Assembly (NCBI GenBank): GCA_030062745.1 | Contig: CP099839.1 | Location: 38,579,816-38,643,815, forward strand | Direction of reading: 5' to 3' | DNA: 64,000 nt | Origin: Capitulum mitella | Lineage: Eukaryota > Arthropoda > Thecostraca > Pollicipedomorpha > Pollicipedidae | Part shown: piece by piece, positions 33,026-46,718 of the stretch | Layout of the letters: each line of letters starts with the position of its first letter | How positions within the stretch are numbered: the stretch's first letter is position 1 | Translations under genes and position numbers: made by a program | The notes under the pieces: model-generated | The model's database searches: none | What the model was told of the DNA's origin: nothing | Seen by the model: the letters and a program-made list of their open reading frames with translations, nothing else

Positions 33026-34226
33026 ACTTGCGAGGGGGAGTTAACTCCCCCCGAGGTTTTTCTGGGATTGCGAGAGAACGAACAAACACAGAGTCACGAA
33101 ACCTTCGTGTACCTTTTGCTTCATCAATTCTACATCTCGTGTCAAAATTTTGACCTCAGGTCAGGTCACGTGCCTTACCTAGGTCAGATCAAACAGACCT
33201 ATGTCCAAAAAAAGTTTAGCGCCCTCTAACTTTTTCGCAAAACAAAATATCTCAATAATACTTTCAGGGATTAGTGATCGTCATAGATGCAACAAATCTC
33301 CTATTTCAGATTTTTCGGAAATTTCCAGGTCATTGATCTAAGGTCAAGCCCATTTTTAAGACACATCGTCGTATTTTCGGAAATTGACGGAATATTCCAT
33401 AACATTTTTAGTGTGGAGTCAAGCAGACATCTAGTTGCCGTCATTGCGCAAAGTATCATTGACTTCCAGCTATTGACCTGAGGTCAGGTCACAGATAACT
33501 GCAGTGAGTCAAAATGTACCACCGTCAGAATCGACGATGAATTACTCAGAGTGGGAAGAAAATGGCAGAACTAGCTTGCACAGACATAAGTAATACCAGG
33601 AACCTCAAAAAGTATAAAAAAGTAGCATATTTTGGAAATAAACAGTCTCTCGCGAATAAAGCTCCACCAATTCTGTACATTGGGTACTAATTAATTTTTC
33701 CGAAATTTAAGCATGAAAAACCATCACAAGAATCACTAAGATCAATAAAATATACATAGATAGGCTTTTTTCGCGAAAATAAAGGAACACTAAAATTAGT
33801 TCCCGTCAATTTGGTACCGCATACGGCAGCGGCGCACACCGACAGCTCGCGGGGGAATTGCCATTTCTTTAACTCAACGTTTCGGCGTATATATTGAACA
33901 AATCTGGGGAAATTAGACGTGTACCGGCATCCGCGGACCGGTACACGCTGGTGCCTTTACCTATGCGTTATCAGTCACAGCCCTTGAGATTCAGGCCATT
34001 TCTCGGTCTCATGCAATCGGCTATGAGAAAACATATATAGGGCGTAAATCGCTTATATATTATCTAAAACTAAAAATGAGACCAGTTGCAAGCTCTACTC
34101 GTCACAAGGTTTCCAACGGTATGCTTATTTTTATCGTGCGACCAACCGTTCGTGAGTTAGAGGGGGGCGGCCAACTGCCCGCCCCCAGTCGCCGATGTTC
34201 GAAACGGACCGACGGTCGTGCGCCGG
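33026..34226 (+). mobile_element. TTAA-flanked element, copy 2
   Basis: Full-length relative of copies 1 and 3. The right boundary is clear (CGCCGG, then TTAA at 34227-34230). The left end is degraded: TTAA at 33022-33025, ACTTGCG, then the hairpin GGGGGAGTTAACTCCCCCC (33034-33052). It carries the conserved TGACCTGAGGTCAGGTCA at 33475-33492. No transposase frame. The decayed L1/Tx1 LINE begins almost directly at its right edge. Confidence 0.78.
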
Positions 34227-34239
34227 TTAATGGACTGGG

Positions 34240-35420
34240 ATCCATAGGTCATGTTTTGAAACGCAGGAAGCTGTACTGTGTTCATACAAGAAACTCGTTG
34301 ATAACGAACTGTCGAAAACCTTTGGCGGAATAAATGGGGCGGGAAAGGCGTAATCTGTCATGGTGATAACAGGAGTCGCCGAGTAGCCATCCTCTTTAAT
34401 ACAAAACAGAACGTTAGTATTAAATACACCACTAAATGAAAATCTGGCAGATCTGTGATATGAGTGGTCGAGATACATAACTGTGTCGTGACTTTGATTA
34501 ACACATACGGCCCAAATGTGGATAACCCAAAAACTTTCAGGAAATGCCTGAAGAATTGCGAGTCGAAGATTCGATATGAGGCGGAGACTTCAACTTTTGT
34601 TTTGATGTTACAAAAACAGGCATACAATGTTCCAGCGTTACCACAATCATAACAGATGTAAACAGGTTGTTGAAGAGTACATGCCAGCCAATTCCGTGAT
34701 TGATTTATGGAGGCGGCTTAACCCTAGCCTCAGACAATTCACTTGTCTCCGCAACAACCCAGTTAGCAAATCCCGTATCGATTTTTTTCTTGCCAGTGAA
34801 TCATTTCTCTACCAATCCGAAAAAAGAGTAAAAATAGTCGATGGATATCTGTCGGACCACAAAATGGTCGTTGCTGAATTAGGTATATGTCGAGCCGACC
34901 ACGGGCAATCATTTTCGAAATTCAGCAATTCACTGCTTACAGATAATAATTTTCTGGATGAAGCTAAGATGAAAAGCCACAAAATCATTTAGGACAACTC
35001 AGCAGATACGTCGCTTAGCCTGCTCTTGCAAACAGTGCTGTGTGTTCACCGTGGATGGATAATCCAGTATGATAGCCACAAAAAAAGAAACAAGAAACTT
35101 ACTGAACCAGAGGCCAAAATAAATTGTTTGCAAAATACGTTACTACGTGCAGAAAACGCACAATTTACTGATACATCCGAGTCATTGGCAGCAGTTTTAC
35201 AAAATAGGGAGGAGCTAATAGAGAAAACGACCATACAGAGCATGACGCGCTGCCGCTCTCATCGGCGTTACTGCGGAGAGGGGTACTGCCTGTTTTCGTG
35301 GACTAAACAAACGGCAAAATGGTACCTCAGCGTTAAAAACCGTGATGATTAACCACTCAAAGGCAGGCGAATACACAGAAGATATCATGGAAATGTTGGT
35401 AGAATGCAAGAGTTTCTTTC
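34240..35420 (+). pseudogene. L1/Tx1-type LINE, endonuclease and linker part
   Basis: Reads across broken frames as an apurinic-type endonuclease: HGDNRSRRVAILFN, then CVVTLINTYGPNVDNP (about 34480-34530), and SKSRIDFFLASESF ... LSDHKMVVAELG (about 34762-34882). A linker follows with IIQYDSHKKRNKKLTEPEAK (about 35050-35120), EYTEDIMEMLVECKSF appearing later. In L1/Tx1 elements these are the G-R-x-VAILF, YxPN and SDH blocks ahead of the reverse transcriptase. Stops and frameshifts make it inactive. Confidence 0.8.
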
Positions 35421-37340
35421 AGTCAGAGTATCTGCTGAGTTGTATGCAGTTGTATGAGCTGAGTATAATGCAGTCAGTTTCTTTCTTCAGAGTTTCTTTC
35501 AGCGTACAACCCGTGAGACCGCAAACGACTTTTTGATGAACGTTAATGTCACAACCCTCACAAAAGAGCAAAATCATGATTTGAAGCAAAACCATGCTCC
35601 ATCCATAAGCGGACAACAAGGGCATTCGTTGAAGAAGAGGAAAAATCGATCAAAGCTTATTTTAGTTACATCAAGAGTTTCTTATTTCGCTAGCTAATGT
35701 GGCGAATAAGTACATTTGCGGCTCGTATCGAAGAGTCCGCCCTTCTGCCTTGTTGTGGGCGCGCTTACTTCACGACGAGCTGTTTGCGGTATATTTAACA
35801 AAATCGAAAGACATGGTGATGTAGTGCCTGTCCCGACGATAAAAGTGAGTACACTCGTTTATCTCAAATACCTATCCAGGATTGACTGATGAACGTTGTT
35901 TGCTTACAAACCTACCTTGTTACCACAGTTCTGCTAAATCTGAAAACTGGAATGACGCGTCAGCGCCAAATGCCCAATGGTCACATCCCATGGCGACTGT
36001 CTTATTGAAAGGAAAGAAAAGTATGTGCACTGGTCTGGTGTCAGCCCGTTGTTGAGAAATAACGCTGTGTTGTGGAGTCGCTGGTGCGTGGTAAGTGTGG
36101 TGCCGTGAGGGAGTACCTCTTGAAGACTATACCTATGGACCGAAACGTAGTGGATCACTTGGGCTTATTCCTGCGCAGAAGTGGCAAAGTTTTTCAAACT
36201 TGTCTGCTCTGAGATATCAGAATCAAAAGCCAAAAACTTCGTTCAGCAGATGAGAAACCCCATAATTTGCCGTGGTGAGCTTCAGGTCCGTGTCGGTCAG
36301 GTGTGCTACTCGAGCCTGGATGGTAATGACGGCGCATCTCGCCACCATGACAGACACGGAACCACTGCAGACATTTCTGGGTAAGCAGCGGGGCCTGCAG
36401 CGCAGCTTTCTGCTGCGCTGTTTCGCAATGCTGACTGTAGTGCGAGACTCAGCGGACCAATTCGTAGTGAAGAGTGAGTACAATGTTTTGCGAAACATGT
36501 TTCTGGCCCTGTTCCAAACAAGGATCGCCACTCCGTGTTTACATGCTTTGTTTGTGAGCTGTCCCGAGGCTGTGGCTCGGGTCGGAAGTATGGGAGCTTT
36601 CAAACAAAATGATGATATGAACAGCAAAATGATGAGAAGCTAAATCACACCGTCACGTCCTCTTTTTTTCTGTCACAAACTTCAGTGAGGAACCACGGCA
36701 GAGAATGCAACGGCGAGATTGTGTCTTGAAACCTTCTGTGGGAAAGTGCAAGGTGCAAATATAGTGCAATGCAAAAATAGTGCAAGGAGCCAGGGCCAGG
36801 CTGTTTGTGGGAATTTTTTCCCACGCTTCTTCGTACGTCGTATATATTTATATATATCAACATATACATATATAGCCCCCAAACCAGCCCCGCCCCCACC
36901 AGTGCTTGGCTAGCGGATGATAACTCATTTTACTCGTGTGTGGTGTTAGGGAGCGTTGATCTGAAAGATCTGAGCTCTGTAATGCATGGCTTAGGCAAAT
37001 AATGCTGTTTCAGAACATAGGTTTCTGTTCGACCGGAGAAGTACATGGAATTTCTTTCTTCAGATCCGTATATGGACGTAAGCGTACAAAAGCCTAATTA
37101 ATTCTTGTCTCAAAACTGAGTGCGGATCTATGACATTTTCAACTCCTTGAATGAAAATTTTCGGTCCGCGCGATGGTCCGACACGTCCCGGTGGCCCTGA
37201 AGACGTTGAAGTGTTCCTGTAATGCTTCTTTCACCTGTTAAAGTAAGTGGACGTTTTTGATCTCGGGGGCGTAATATGTGGCTTAAAACATGCAGGAGAA
37301 GCTTGTGTGTCATGGATTGCATGCGATTTCTTACAAAATG
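35421..37340. other. Interruption between two parts of a LINE; nothing identified
   Basis: Separates the linker from the reverse transcriptase of the L1/Tx1 element. A 123-codon plus frame (36272-36643) and a 134-codon minus frame (36223-36627) overlap here, and neither is recognisable. This may be a nested insertion or highly decayed LINE linker. Confidence 0.4.
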
Positions 37341-39745
37341 GTCTCTTTCAGATCTTAATGTTAATTACAAAAAAATGCTGCCCATTTTAGCCGTCACCAA
37401 GGCCGTAACAGTAGTTGCCGACTTTGCCGCCAGAGGCGTCACCAGCATCGTGGCCGCTGCAAGGCGTCATCAGAGGCAACGAGAGTTTCAAGATGCACTG
37501 TCTTCTATGAAAAACTCCACAAGCCCTGGCCCAGACGGATTTACTGTCCCCTCTTGCAAGGCATTCTGAGAGGAATTAAGTCCTGTAATTCATAGATGTG
37601 TTGTAGGAAGCTACGAGAATAAAAGTATCCCTCCTGAGCTGCGGAGAAGCGTTATCGTACTAGTCCCTCAAAAAGGCAAACACCCTGCATTCATAGAATG
37701 TTTGAACCGATAAGCCTGCTCGACATTGTTCTTAAGATACTTACCAAAGCGCTAGCAATACGGGTTGGCAGGGTTATAGCTAACGTCATTCATGGAGACC
37801 AGACTGGTTTCATAAAAGGGAGATGCACCGTGGAAAATGTATGCCCTGTACTGGACCTGATCAGCTCAACGGAAGAGTCGGAAATTCCGGGTCCTTTGAT
37901 GCTATGTGATTGGCAAAATGCTCATGATTCGGTGGACTGGGAGTATCTACGTGCCATTTTACGCAAATCTCGTTTTGGCACAAAACTTCGTAAATGGATA
38001 AATATGCTTTACCAAAAAGACCCGAGCCTGACAAGCACTGGGCAGCTCAATGGCAGACTTTCTGATCCGTATAAAATAATGCGAGGCTTAAGGCATGGGT
38101 GTCAACTTAGCTGCAGCCTGTTTCCGCTTTGCACCGAGCCCGTGTTGCACAAGGTTCGGGATAACCCGCACATTAAGGGCATTACGTTTGGTAACACCGA
38201 GGTGAAGACATCAGCCTACGGCGACGACTCCTTGATCGTGACAGATGCGCAGCCTGAATCGTTGAAAGAATTTTTTCGGTGTCTTCAGCAACTCTACCCG
38301 ATATCTGGCTTGAAACTTTACAAGCCAAAGACCCGAGCGCGCGGATAAGAAGCCGGCGACACCTACAGAGAGGCATTAAGACAGATCCAAATCATTAGAA
38401 CATAGTTGAACTTAACCATGCGACAAAATAATACGACTTAAAGAAAAACTTATCCCCTGGTTATCGAGAGGTCTCGCACCATATGGAAAAGTCCGCGTAT
38501 TAAAGTGCTTAGTCTTGTCCCAGTTAATTTATGTAATGACAATAATGCCAAAGCCAACAGCTCAACAAATCAAGACTACTGAAAGTACAATGTTCCACTT
38601 TGTCTGTGGCAAGCTAGACAAAATAAAACATCCTACCTTAAAAAATACTGTATTAAACGGCGGGCTAAAAATTCCTGATGTATGTATCCGGTTCAGGCAG
38701 ACAGCCTGAAAATGACTTAGATGAAAAGGATTGCAAGGTGATACGGATTGCAAAAGCAGTGGGAAGGAAATGGTGCAACGCAGTATTTACATCAGCAATG
38801 ACGTGAGCAATGACGTTTCTGTATTCCATTGCGATGGTCAAATATGCGACCTATAGACAGCAACCCATTTTGGTCTTAAGTGGCCGCTGCCTAGTTTAAA
38901 ATCAGCTCAATGTAAACCCCAACCGGTCGGGAAATACTATCTAAGCCCCTTTGTAGCATTTAAAACCGGAAAATAAGGGTGAGCTGTGGAAGAGGGAACT
39001 AATCACGCGAGGTGTCATTGGGATGATGGACCTGTACAACTCGAAGGAAAGGAATCTGGGAAAACCGATCGAACCGAAAAAGAAATACAATTATGGCAAC
39101 TTTCTTCCATGGTGCGCCTTCCTGTCCGCAACTCCAGCTGGATGGTGGCAGACCCTGTCCACAGAAAAACCAAAATCAAGGCATTGCTGGTCATGTTTTG
39201 AACACATAAAGAAAGCCACCAAATGCGTCGACTGGGCATACTCCATTGTGCTTAGCCATATAGAGATAACATGTCCCGCAAAAGCTCAAAGTAGGTAGAA
39301 AACGGAACTCAACCTTCCCTTGACATCTGTTAGCGTTAAATCTTTTCACGTTTACACAGAAACACGGAAGATTTTCAACTTCCATGGTTCCAGCTAAAAA
39401 TTATGCATAGAATACTGCCGACTGTTAGTCGCCTGGCAATCTATGGTATCCGTTATTCAGGTGACTGTCACAGATGTCCAGGACAAAGACCAACAACACT
39501 TTCCCATTTATTTTGGTATTGCCCAAGGGTTTAGAACTTCCAGACCCACCTTCAACCAATGCTGGGTCTACGACTCCAGTTATCACCAGAGGCTGTAACT
39601 TTGGGCACTCCCAAAACAAGTGCGACAATTCGACAGTTCGACTTCTGGGGTAACGTATGGCTCTGTAATTACGTATGTAATTACGTATGGCTCCGTACAA
39701 ATTTGGGACCGCCCCCTATGTTGCAAGGATTTTTGAAATGACACT
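37341..39745 (+). pseudogene. L1/Tx1-type LINE, reverse transcriptase and 3' part
   Basis: Begins FQDALSSMKNSTSPGPDGF (about 37488-37545), then RRSVIVLVPQKGK and PISLLDIVLKILTKALAIR. The longest intact frame (37698-38348) has DQTGFIKGR, LCDWQNAHDSVDW (motif A, normally DxxKAFDS), MRGLRHGCQLS (normally RQGCPLS) and AYGDDSLIV (motif C, normally YADD). Thumb-like sequence follows (LIYVMTIMPKPTAQQI ... FVCGKLDKIKHPTLKN), and near 39420-39520 the C-terminal block LSHLFWYCPR. Several frame breaks make it non-functional. The clade call rests on the motif style and is inference. Confidence 0.8.
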
Positions 39746-42700
39746 GCTTTATATAACAGTTGAAAAGCACATAGCTTCGGTCACAGATGCGATGACCAGA
39801 TATAATGATAAATGAGCACGATTGACCGAGCTTCTAAAAAACAGTGAGCGTCCGCCATGATTCGTGTATTGCACAGTTGCTGAGCGCGGCCGCCGCCCTC
39901 CAGGGTTCGCTTTTGGAAGGGAGAGGGGGAGAGTACTGGACGGGACAGGGGGGAAAACGCGCCTATATAGGCACTACTGCTTCGCACAGAGGGGTGTTTC
40001 TCCCCATAGGTCAGAATACCCTGAATGTGTGTTTTTGTGCGACTTAGGATAAGAGTTATGTCAAGTGTATGATACTGCATTAACTGAATGAATGTCGTAT
40101 TAGATGGAATAGACGTTGCAGCAGAAAAAAGTACCGACTTTTGGCATGCAGAGGAAGAGCAATATTTCGCCTGGCTTACGCTGACCTTGACCCGGCATTT
40201 TTTAATATTTTGGCATAACTTTGAAGCAGAAGATTGTGACCTTTTGTTTCGTACCCAGCTGAAGGCTCTAAGATCATTATTGTCGATAATATGACGTACG
40301 AACCGGCGTCAGTTTTCCCAACATCGTGTTATGCGTTTTGCGTGACCTGTGACGTCAACGATCATAAGACCAGGGCTTACATAGTATTTTCTGAATCGCA
40401 AGGCTCAGGGCTATCGACTGGTGGTAGACCAGTTCAGATCTGGATGTTAGATCCTGAGGTTGCAAGGGTTGCCCTTTTTGATACCCCCGGCGGCCGCGGG
40501 CACAAAAACACGCCAGGCGGTGCCGGGTTCATCTGGATTCCTTTCAAAAATGCCGCTATGCAGACACGACGGCATAAGTAGGCACAATCTTTTCACAAAC
40601 AGTGCATTCAGATGTCCGAACACCAATCGGCTGACCTGTCCTTCCGCGCTTTTCCGATCAGGGGCGCGCCATATGTAGAAATTTAGACGTTAAAAGTAGT
40701 CTCACTGCGTGTAATAGAAATATTTGTAATGTATTTCATAGTTTACGCTGACGCATGCGTTTCCGAATTCCGATCGACGTCTTCAGGGAGAGCTTGAGTA
40801 CCATGTCTTCTAGCTCTTGGGTGCACCTATGATTCCAGCAACCAATCGGGCCAATCGCAGCGTGTCAGCCCAGTCGCTGGTATGACGTGTGATATGGCGT
40901 AATCGGAGGTCTCAGAATCTCCACCCGGGCATCCGCAGTAAAATGGATTTTGAAGCATTGGCTGCATGAGAAGTGCTTTCTTTCTATGTCATTCTGTAAT
41001 TTTCCACCTGATTTTGGCCAGGCCTTTTCCACAAATCGACTGACTTGGCAGTATGCAAAGTTTCATCGAAGTGAAGCCACAATGAAGCAAAATCCGGGGC
41101 CGTTGTCAAATAATTTTCATGATTCGTTCTCAGTGCGCACTTGGACTCTAATCCCATTAAAGTTCCTTATTATTCCGGGCGATATAAGGTTATTGCTCGG
41201 AAGGGCATCAGAATCTTAATTTATTCGCCGATATTGAGCGCACATTCACTGCCCCGTCACAATAACATTTCCCTGAGTCGATCTTCAGAATCAGGCCAAT
41301 TTTCACAATGGTGTAAGGGATAAAAGTGAATATGTCGGATAAAACCCTATTTCATATATCCGTATTTCAGCAGCATTATTAGTGGTATGATTAGATGACG
41401 AGATGTTGCCCAAATGGAACTGCGGCCAATATTAGCCCCCAAAAACGAGGATCGGTCGGTAATCCATAGCGGTGCCCCTCGGTGGTCTTTCCACGCCGTG
41501 CTAGCGCCTTCACGGTCCGCCTCGGCCAACACCACGGTTGACATCGCAGGCAACAGGCTTATGCTTGTTTCCGAGTTAATAACAAGAGATCTGCACCGAT
41601 TCATTAATTCACACCTTCGTCACGAATCAGAATCATAACTGGTTTCCTTGACACCCACAGTAAATTAAAATAAAAAGAGAATCATAGACTTGCTGCCATT
41701 TAGTCATCTTCGAATCAGAACTGAAGAGATTCATTTTTAAAGCTGATTTGAATCAAAATAAGGATATATTTCCAGGATGTGAGTCGATTCGCTCGAGGTG
41801 AATCAAACACAAACAGGGTAGGCAGATCCCCGGAAAGCACAGCAACCCAGTGATGATAATGAATTTCATTAGTGTTAAGCATGAAGGCTTGATCGCCCCC
41901 CCCCCCTTCCCGAAATTTGAGCCGGAGCACTCCCCCACTTTTTAAGTTTTACATTGACCCTTTGGGCGCGAACTGGAAAGAACTGACCCAAAACGTTTTT
42001 TTGTCCCCCTCCCGAACGTTTCTTCAACCGCGAAGGAGTTCCCCGTCCCTATCCTATGGTCTGCAATGGTGCCAATGCGCTTCTGGACTTAAGCCCTTTT
42101 TCGACTACAGTAGATCTACAGAAATTCATAAACCGAAGTGAAGTTTTATTACACCCTGGGTGGAGTTCTAAATTTCATAAATTATGATTGGCAACCGATA
42201 CAACAAAATTCAACGTTGGGTTCATGGTCGATGGCTTTCATACGATGGTGTTCTCGAACGACCACAGAGGCTGACCGTGGCTGGGCTGTGATGTTTCGTT
42301 GTCTTACCTCTCTGACATGGCCAACAACAGCTCGCAGGCAGAAAGCACGATTTCTGGTGGTCACTGTGGAATAGAGTGCACGAATGACTAACTGAATCAA
42401 CGTTTTATTCAGCGACATCCATGAGCAAGAGATTACATGATCACAATATCAACGTTTTGGGGGGTTATTGTGAGGATTAATGGATAAAGTGTAGAAATGA
42501 TTGGCGACTGGTTTGCCGGGCTTTAACAATGCGGTTGGTCCGTGACTGCTTCGGCGACGTTAACCAGTCAGTGTTGAAAAATGAAGCCATTAGATTCATT
42601 GCGACGAATGGCCTAAAAGACATTGCGTTGACAACAAACAGTATATCCAAGACAAATATGTGACACAGACATTAACTCTTCTGGCATGCGCAATATATCA

Positions 42701-43624
42701 AAAAAGCGCGTGAAAAACAACACCGTCGCCAACAGGAAACGTCATATTTACGAACATCGTACATCAAATAGTTCAATGTGCGTTGCTACATACATTGTGT
42801 CCCTTATGGAAGATCCTGTTTCTTTGTCAACAATTGTTATCGAACCTGCACCGATACATCTCCATTACGTTGCACACGTTTTTGTGCAACAGTGAAACGC
42901 ATAGGTTTCGCATAAACGTATGGATATAAACATATTTTACTGTTCAGTCCTTCAGGAAATAAGAGTCATGATTCGATGCTATAAGTCTGAAGTAAAAACA
43001 AAAGAAATAGAGTAGGCCTAAATATTACATTCCACAATTTTGTACGTGTAATCCCTTACTTGGAAACGTTGACTTAAGTGCCAGAAATCGGCCTGATCTG
43101 ATTTCTATATACTTCCTGATTCTGAAACATCTTGCAACACAGATAAAAAAGGGAAACGCAAACACGCATATTTTCAATGGGTTTACTTTTAGGAATACTT
43201 TGCCACGATTTGAGGCTCTTCCAACGTATTGCAAGGAACCGTTTCGCGATGTATCTGCAGTTCAAAGAAATCAACCTTAAAATGCAATGAAGCTTTAAAA
43301 CTAAGCTTGCGTATTTCGAAGTAAATGTTTCTATGGCTTCAGGGGACACATTTTGCCAGGATTTAAGTGTAAACAGCTTCTGGGAATGCAAAATTCAATT
43401 CCGAAATCTGTTGTTACGCAAACAGTGTTTTTTTTTCGCGCACTACTGCTGCGATGGCACAAGTACATGTACACAAATGCAAGCAAAATGAATAGTGCAG
43501 CGACGGTTAAACTTCAAATACTGTTCCCAGATCTAGCCAAAACAGGATTTACCGGGCAAGTACCAAAACGCGGAAAACAACTATTTCAAGACACAGTGAG
43601 CCCCACGCATGGGCCTGGTTCTCC
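39746..43624. other. No gene seen
   Basis: About 3.9 kb with no supported gene between a dead LINE and the 3' end of sulfotransferase A. Homopolymer C/G runs occur (41898-41907, and a G/A-rich patch near 39915-39955). No repeat partner was recognised elsewhere in the window. Confidence 0.4.
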
Positions 43625-44179
43625 TCATTTTGGTCCCATTTCGGTAACAAATTTCAGATCAGTGTTGGCTAGTTCCCGTTCGATCCAAGCGTCCATTTTA
43701 GCCGAGGTCTCTTTGCTAAAGTGATTCTTCCAGTCTCCTGTCTCGCCCTTTCGCATGAATTCGTCGCGCGAGGATGCATTCTTGGCGGCCAGTTCTTCTG
43801 CTGTCAACGGAGAATATGCGTAAGCCATGTTCTTGTTGACCCAGGGATTGTTTTTCATGCTACTGAAGTGGAGATGGGACTCCAGTTTGTCAAGTTGCTC
43901 CTCCGTTAGCGACTTCTCAAGGAAGTTTGCCACTTTTTTGATCGAGCCCCTCAGATCTCGTTTCAAGTCTTCGAAAAAGAGGAAAAGCATGTTTGGCTTG
44001 TGCCGCAGGTTCCACGCTTCAGTCACGTGTGGAAAGAAAGGCAGCAAACTAACTTCACCAGCAATGAAGAGATCAGCAAAATCGTCAATACACATATCCG
44101 GGTCTCTCTCTTTAAACATCTTCAGATGGCTGAAGTACGACACACAGGCATCTTTCGGGTTTCTTGCCACGTAGATAAC
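43625..44179 (-). CDS. Sulfotransferase A, exon 3
   Basis: The acceptor is ttcttgttacag (44180). Encodes VIYVARNPKD to FVTEMGPK and a stop at 43627-43625. It holds the 3'-phosphate-binding residues and the RKGxxGDWKN motif. Over the shared length it is about 85% identical to gene B; its last residues differ. Confidence 0.93.
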   Translation of the reverse strand, partial: VIYVARNPKDACVSYFSHLKMFKERDPDMCIDDFADLFIAGEVSLLPFFPHVTEAWNLRHKPNMLFLFFEDLKRDLRGSIKKVANFLEKSLTEEQLDKLESHLHFSSMKNNPWVNKNMAYAYSPLTAEELAAKNASSRDEFMRKGETGDWKNHFSKETSAKMDAWIERELANTDLKFVTEMGPK

Positions 44180-46687
44180 CTGTAACAAGAAAGACATCGT
44201 GACGGTTCCACACGTATAATTCCAAAGACGGCCTCATCGTCGCAGACCATTTGGAAATGCCAACACTTGATGGCAAAATAAGTACAATGAAGACTGTCAA
44301 AAGTGTCCTCTTTTCAAACCACCAAAAGGTTATGACATCACAGCCATGAGGATTACGTCTGTATCGGCAAAAGCCCGAAATACCTCGGAAACACTGCACC
44401 ACTTCTCACGCCCATTCACGTCATCTAAGACATTTCGACGAAGGAAGGCGACGCTTTCGAAATTTCAATGCATTTTGATACTATCATCTGTAGTTCACCT
44501 TCATGAGGCTTTTTTAGTGGTCCCGCATCGGTCCCATGTCGCCAGTCCCATGTCCCACGATTACTTGAATAAGCTATGCTAAACTAAACTAAACAGATCA
44601 AGAGAAGACCGGCCAGGCGAAATACGAGGGGTGTGGGAACGGGGAGGGCAGGGGGCAGCTGTCCCATCCCCCCCCCCCGCCCAAACTTTGGGCAACGTTT
44701 ATTTGCCCTACGGCGGGGTATGAACAAAAACAAGGTAAAAATCACGTTTGCCCCCTCCCCATCTCCGCAGAGGCTCCGACGCTCCCAGGAAGCTGCATTA
44801 TCGCTCTATAGTCTGTCTATCTACCTAATCTAAACAATAATCAAATATAAATTCAGTATACCCTCGGAGAGAAGCACTGGTCAGCAGTCGCCTCATCACG
44901 GCTGCACCGTCGAACAGCGGTGAATACGGCACAGTCTACCCGACTGAGGGTCCGACACCGCATGGATTGTTTTTTATGGTTTTTTGACCTCATTGTGGTC
45001 ATGATACCGTGTAACAATAAAAAGGTAGGTGGACTAAAACGAGGCCGTTATAGCCTATCACCAGATCCGACACGGCTGAAGCCGTTTGTCATGCCGTCTG
45101 TTCCTAGTACCCCTGCCGCTAGTGTCTCCCCCTGTCGGCGAATTAGGGCCCGACGTTGCTCCAAATCGTCGAGTCATCACACGACCGTCAGCAGGAGTCT
45201 GGACGTCTACCGATGGATTAGCAGGCATCTGAGTTCCTACCGATAAAGCAGCACACGTCTCGATATATACCGATAGGCTGGCAGGCGCCCAGATATTTAC
45301 AAATAGGTCAGCACGCATCTGAAAGGTAGCGATAGGCACGAGTCACGAATCTGGATATCTACTGCTAGGTCAGCAAGAGTCGTGATAGTCCCCCAGAGTC
45401 CATAAATGCCATCACTGCCTCCCAGCTGGTGGTTAATGAATTATGCACAGCTCACTATCGCTTCCGAATGCCCTCCGCAATCTTTTGAGACGGTCCGAGA
45501 CCAATGCGGAACGTAAAGTAGGGCCCAGTGATAAATGCTGTTATCGTTTGTCGGGACTCTTTGTGTACGGATCAGGCCCCATAATTTAGCCTCAGGTGGT
45601 TAACGTCGGTTATCAGGAATTCAGTTGGTAAAAGTAACCCATTTAATCATTTCCAACTACTGATGGCTGCCTGTCGGCATCACATAGTCAAAACAAATGT
45701 CACACAGATGCGCATCTAAATGAACGTGTGTTAACTCTAAACTCCAGAAATATGCCGACACATAGCATATATTTAACAAGGCTCAGTCGTTAATTCTGAC
45801 AGGTCTTCGCTTGGATTTGTCGTCTCAAGCAGCTCGGATCCAGAACAAGTTGCTGCTCCACCAAGAAGGATGTTCGTTATCAGTGTGGGATAGACTTCAA
45901 AAGTGGTTGACCCAGAGCCATTTTTGGGCGATTGGTTTCCATGCAACAACATAAAACTAACGTCAAAAATTCTTCCAAGTTGGTGGGGCCGCCACCATAC
46001 ATGCCGCACGGGTTCTCAAACCCCTGCTCGGTGTGCCGAGAACGGGCAAAATTCGAAAGCACTACTCTGATATCACCAGGCACCGTGCCCGTGAGCGTGG
46101 AAACAGCCCCACTCTCGAGCTCAGACGAGCCAGCTCTCTGCGCTCGAGACGGGCCGCGCCTGCGGAGTGGGAGGACCGCCGCAGGCCCGCCGGCCGCGGG
46201 GACCGGCCGCTGCCGGTGCCGTCCGTCGCCCGGCCGTCCATCACTCGCCGGTCGCCGGGCACGGCAACAGATAACAACGCCGGCCCGGCAGACCGCACTG
46301 ATCAATACGGAGCAGCGTCGAGCGCGGCGGCGCGGCACCGCTGCGCGAGAGACGACCGGCGGCTCCACGTGCCGCCGCCAACTGTTGCGCTACTTCGGCC
46401 TCGCTGCAGAATTCGGCGCCCTCCCGAGATTCAATTACACTGCCATAACAGAGTGACAGAGAGGTGCTGGTCTTTGGGTGCGTATCGGAAGGCAGCACCT
46501 GTTGTGATTCTGTGCGTAATCTGGCCCAGTAAATTGATATTGGGTGTCTATGTAATCGAATAAACATGTGGCGGGTTAGATTTAGATAAATAAAGATTTG
46601 GAGATGACATCTCTTGACGTTGGTGTCAAGAGATGTTAACTCATATGTTACGTACACAAAGACACACATAAACAAAATCGAAAGGAC

Positions 46688-46718
<31 letters not shown>

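Noticed and set aside
45880..46450. GC-rich open frames on both strands inside sulfotransferase A intron 2
   Set aside because: No recognisable domain, and no splice pair found. Composition alone explains the open frames.
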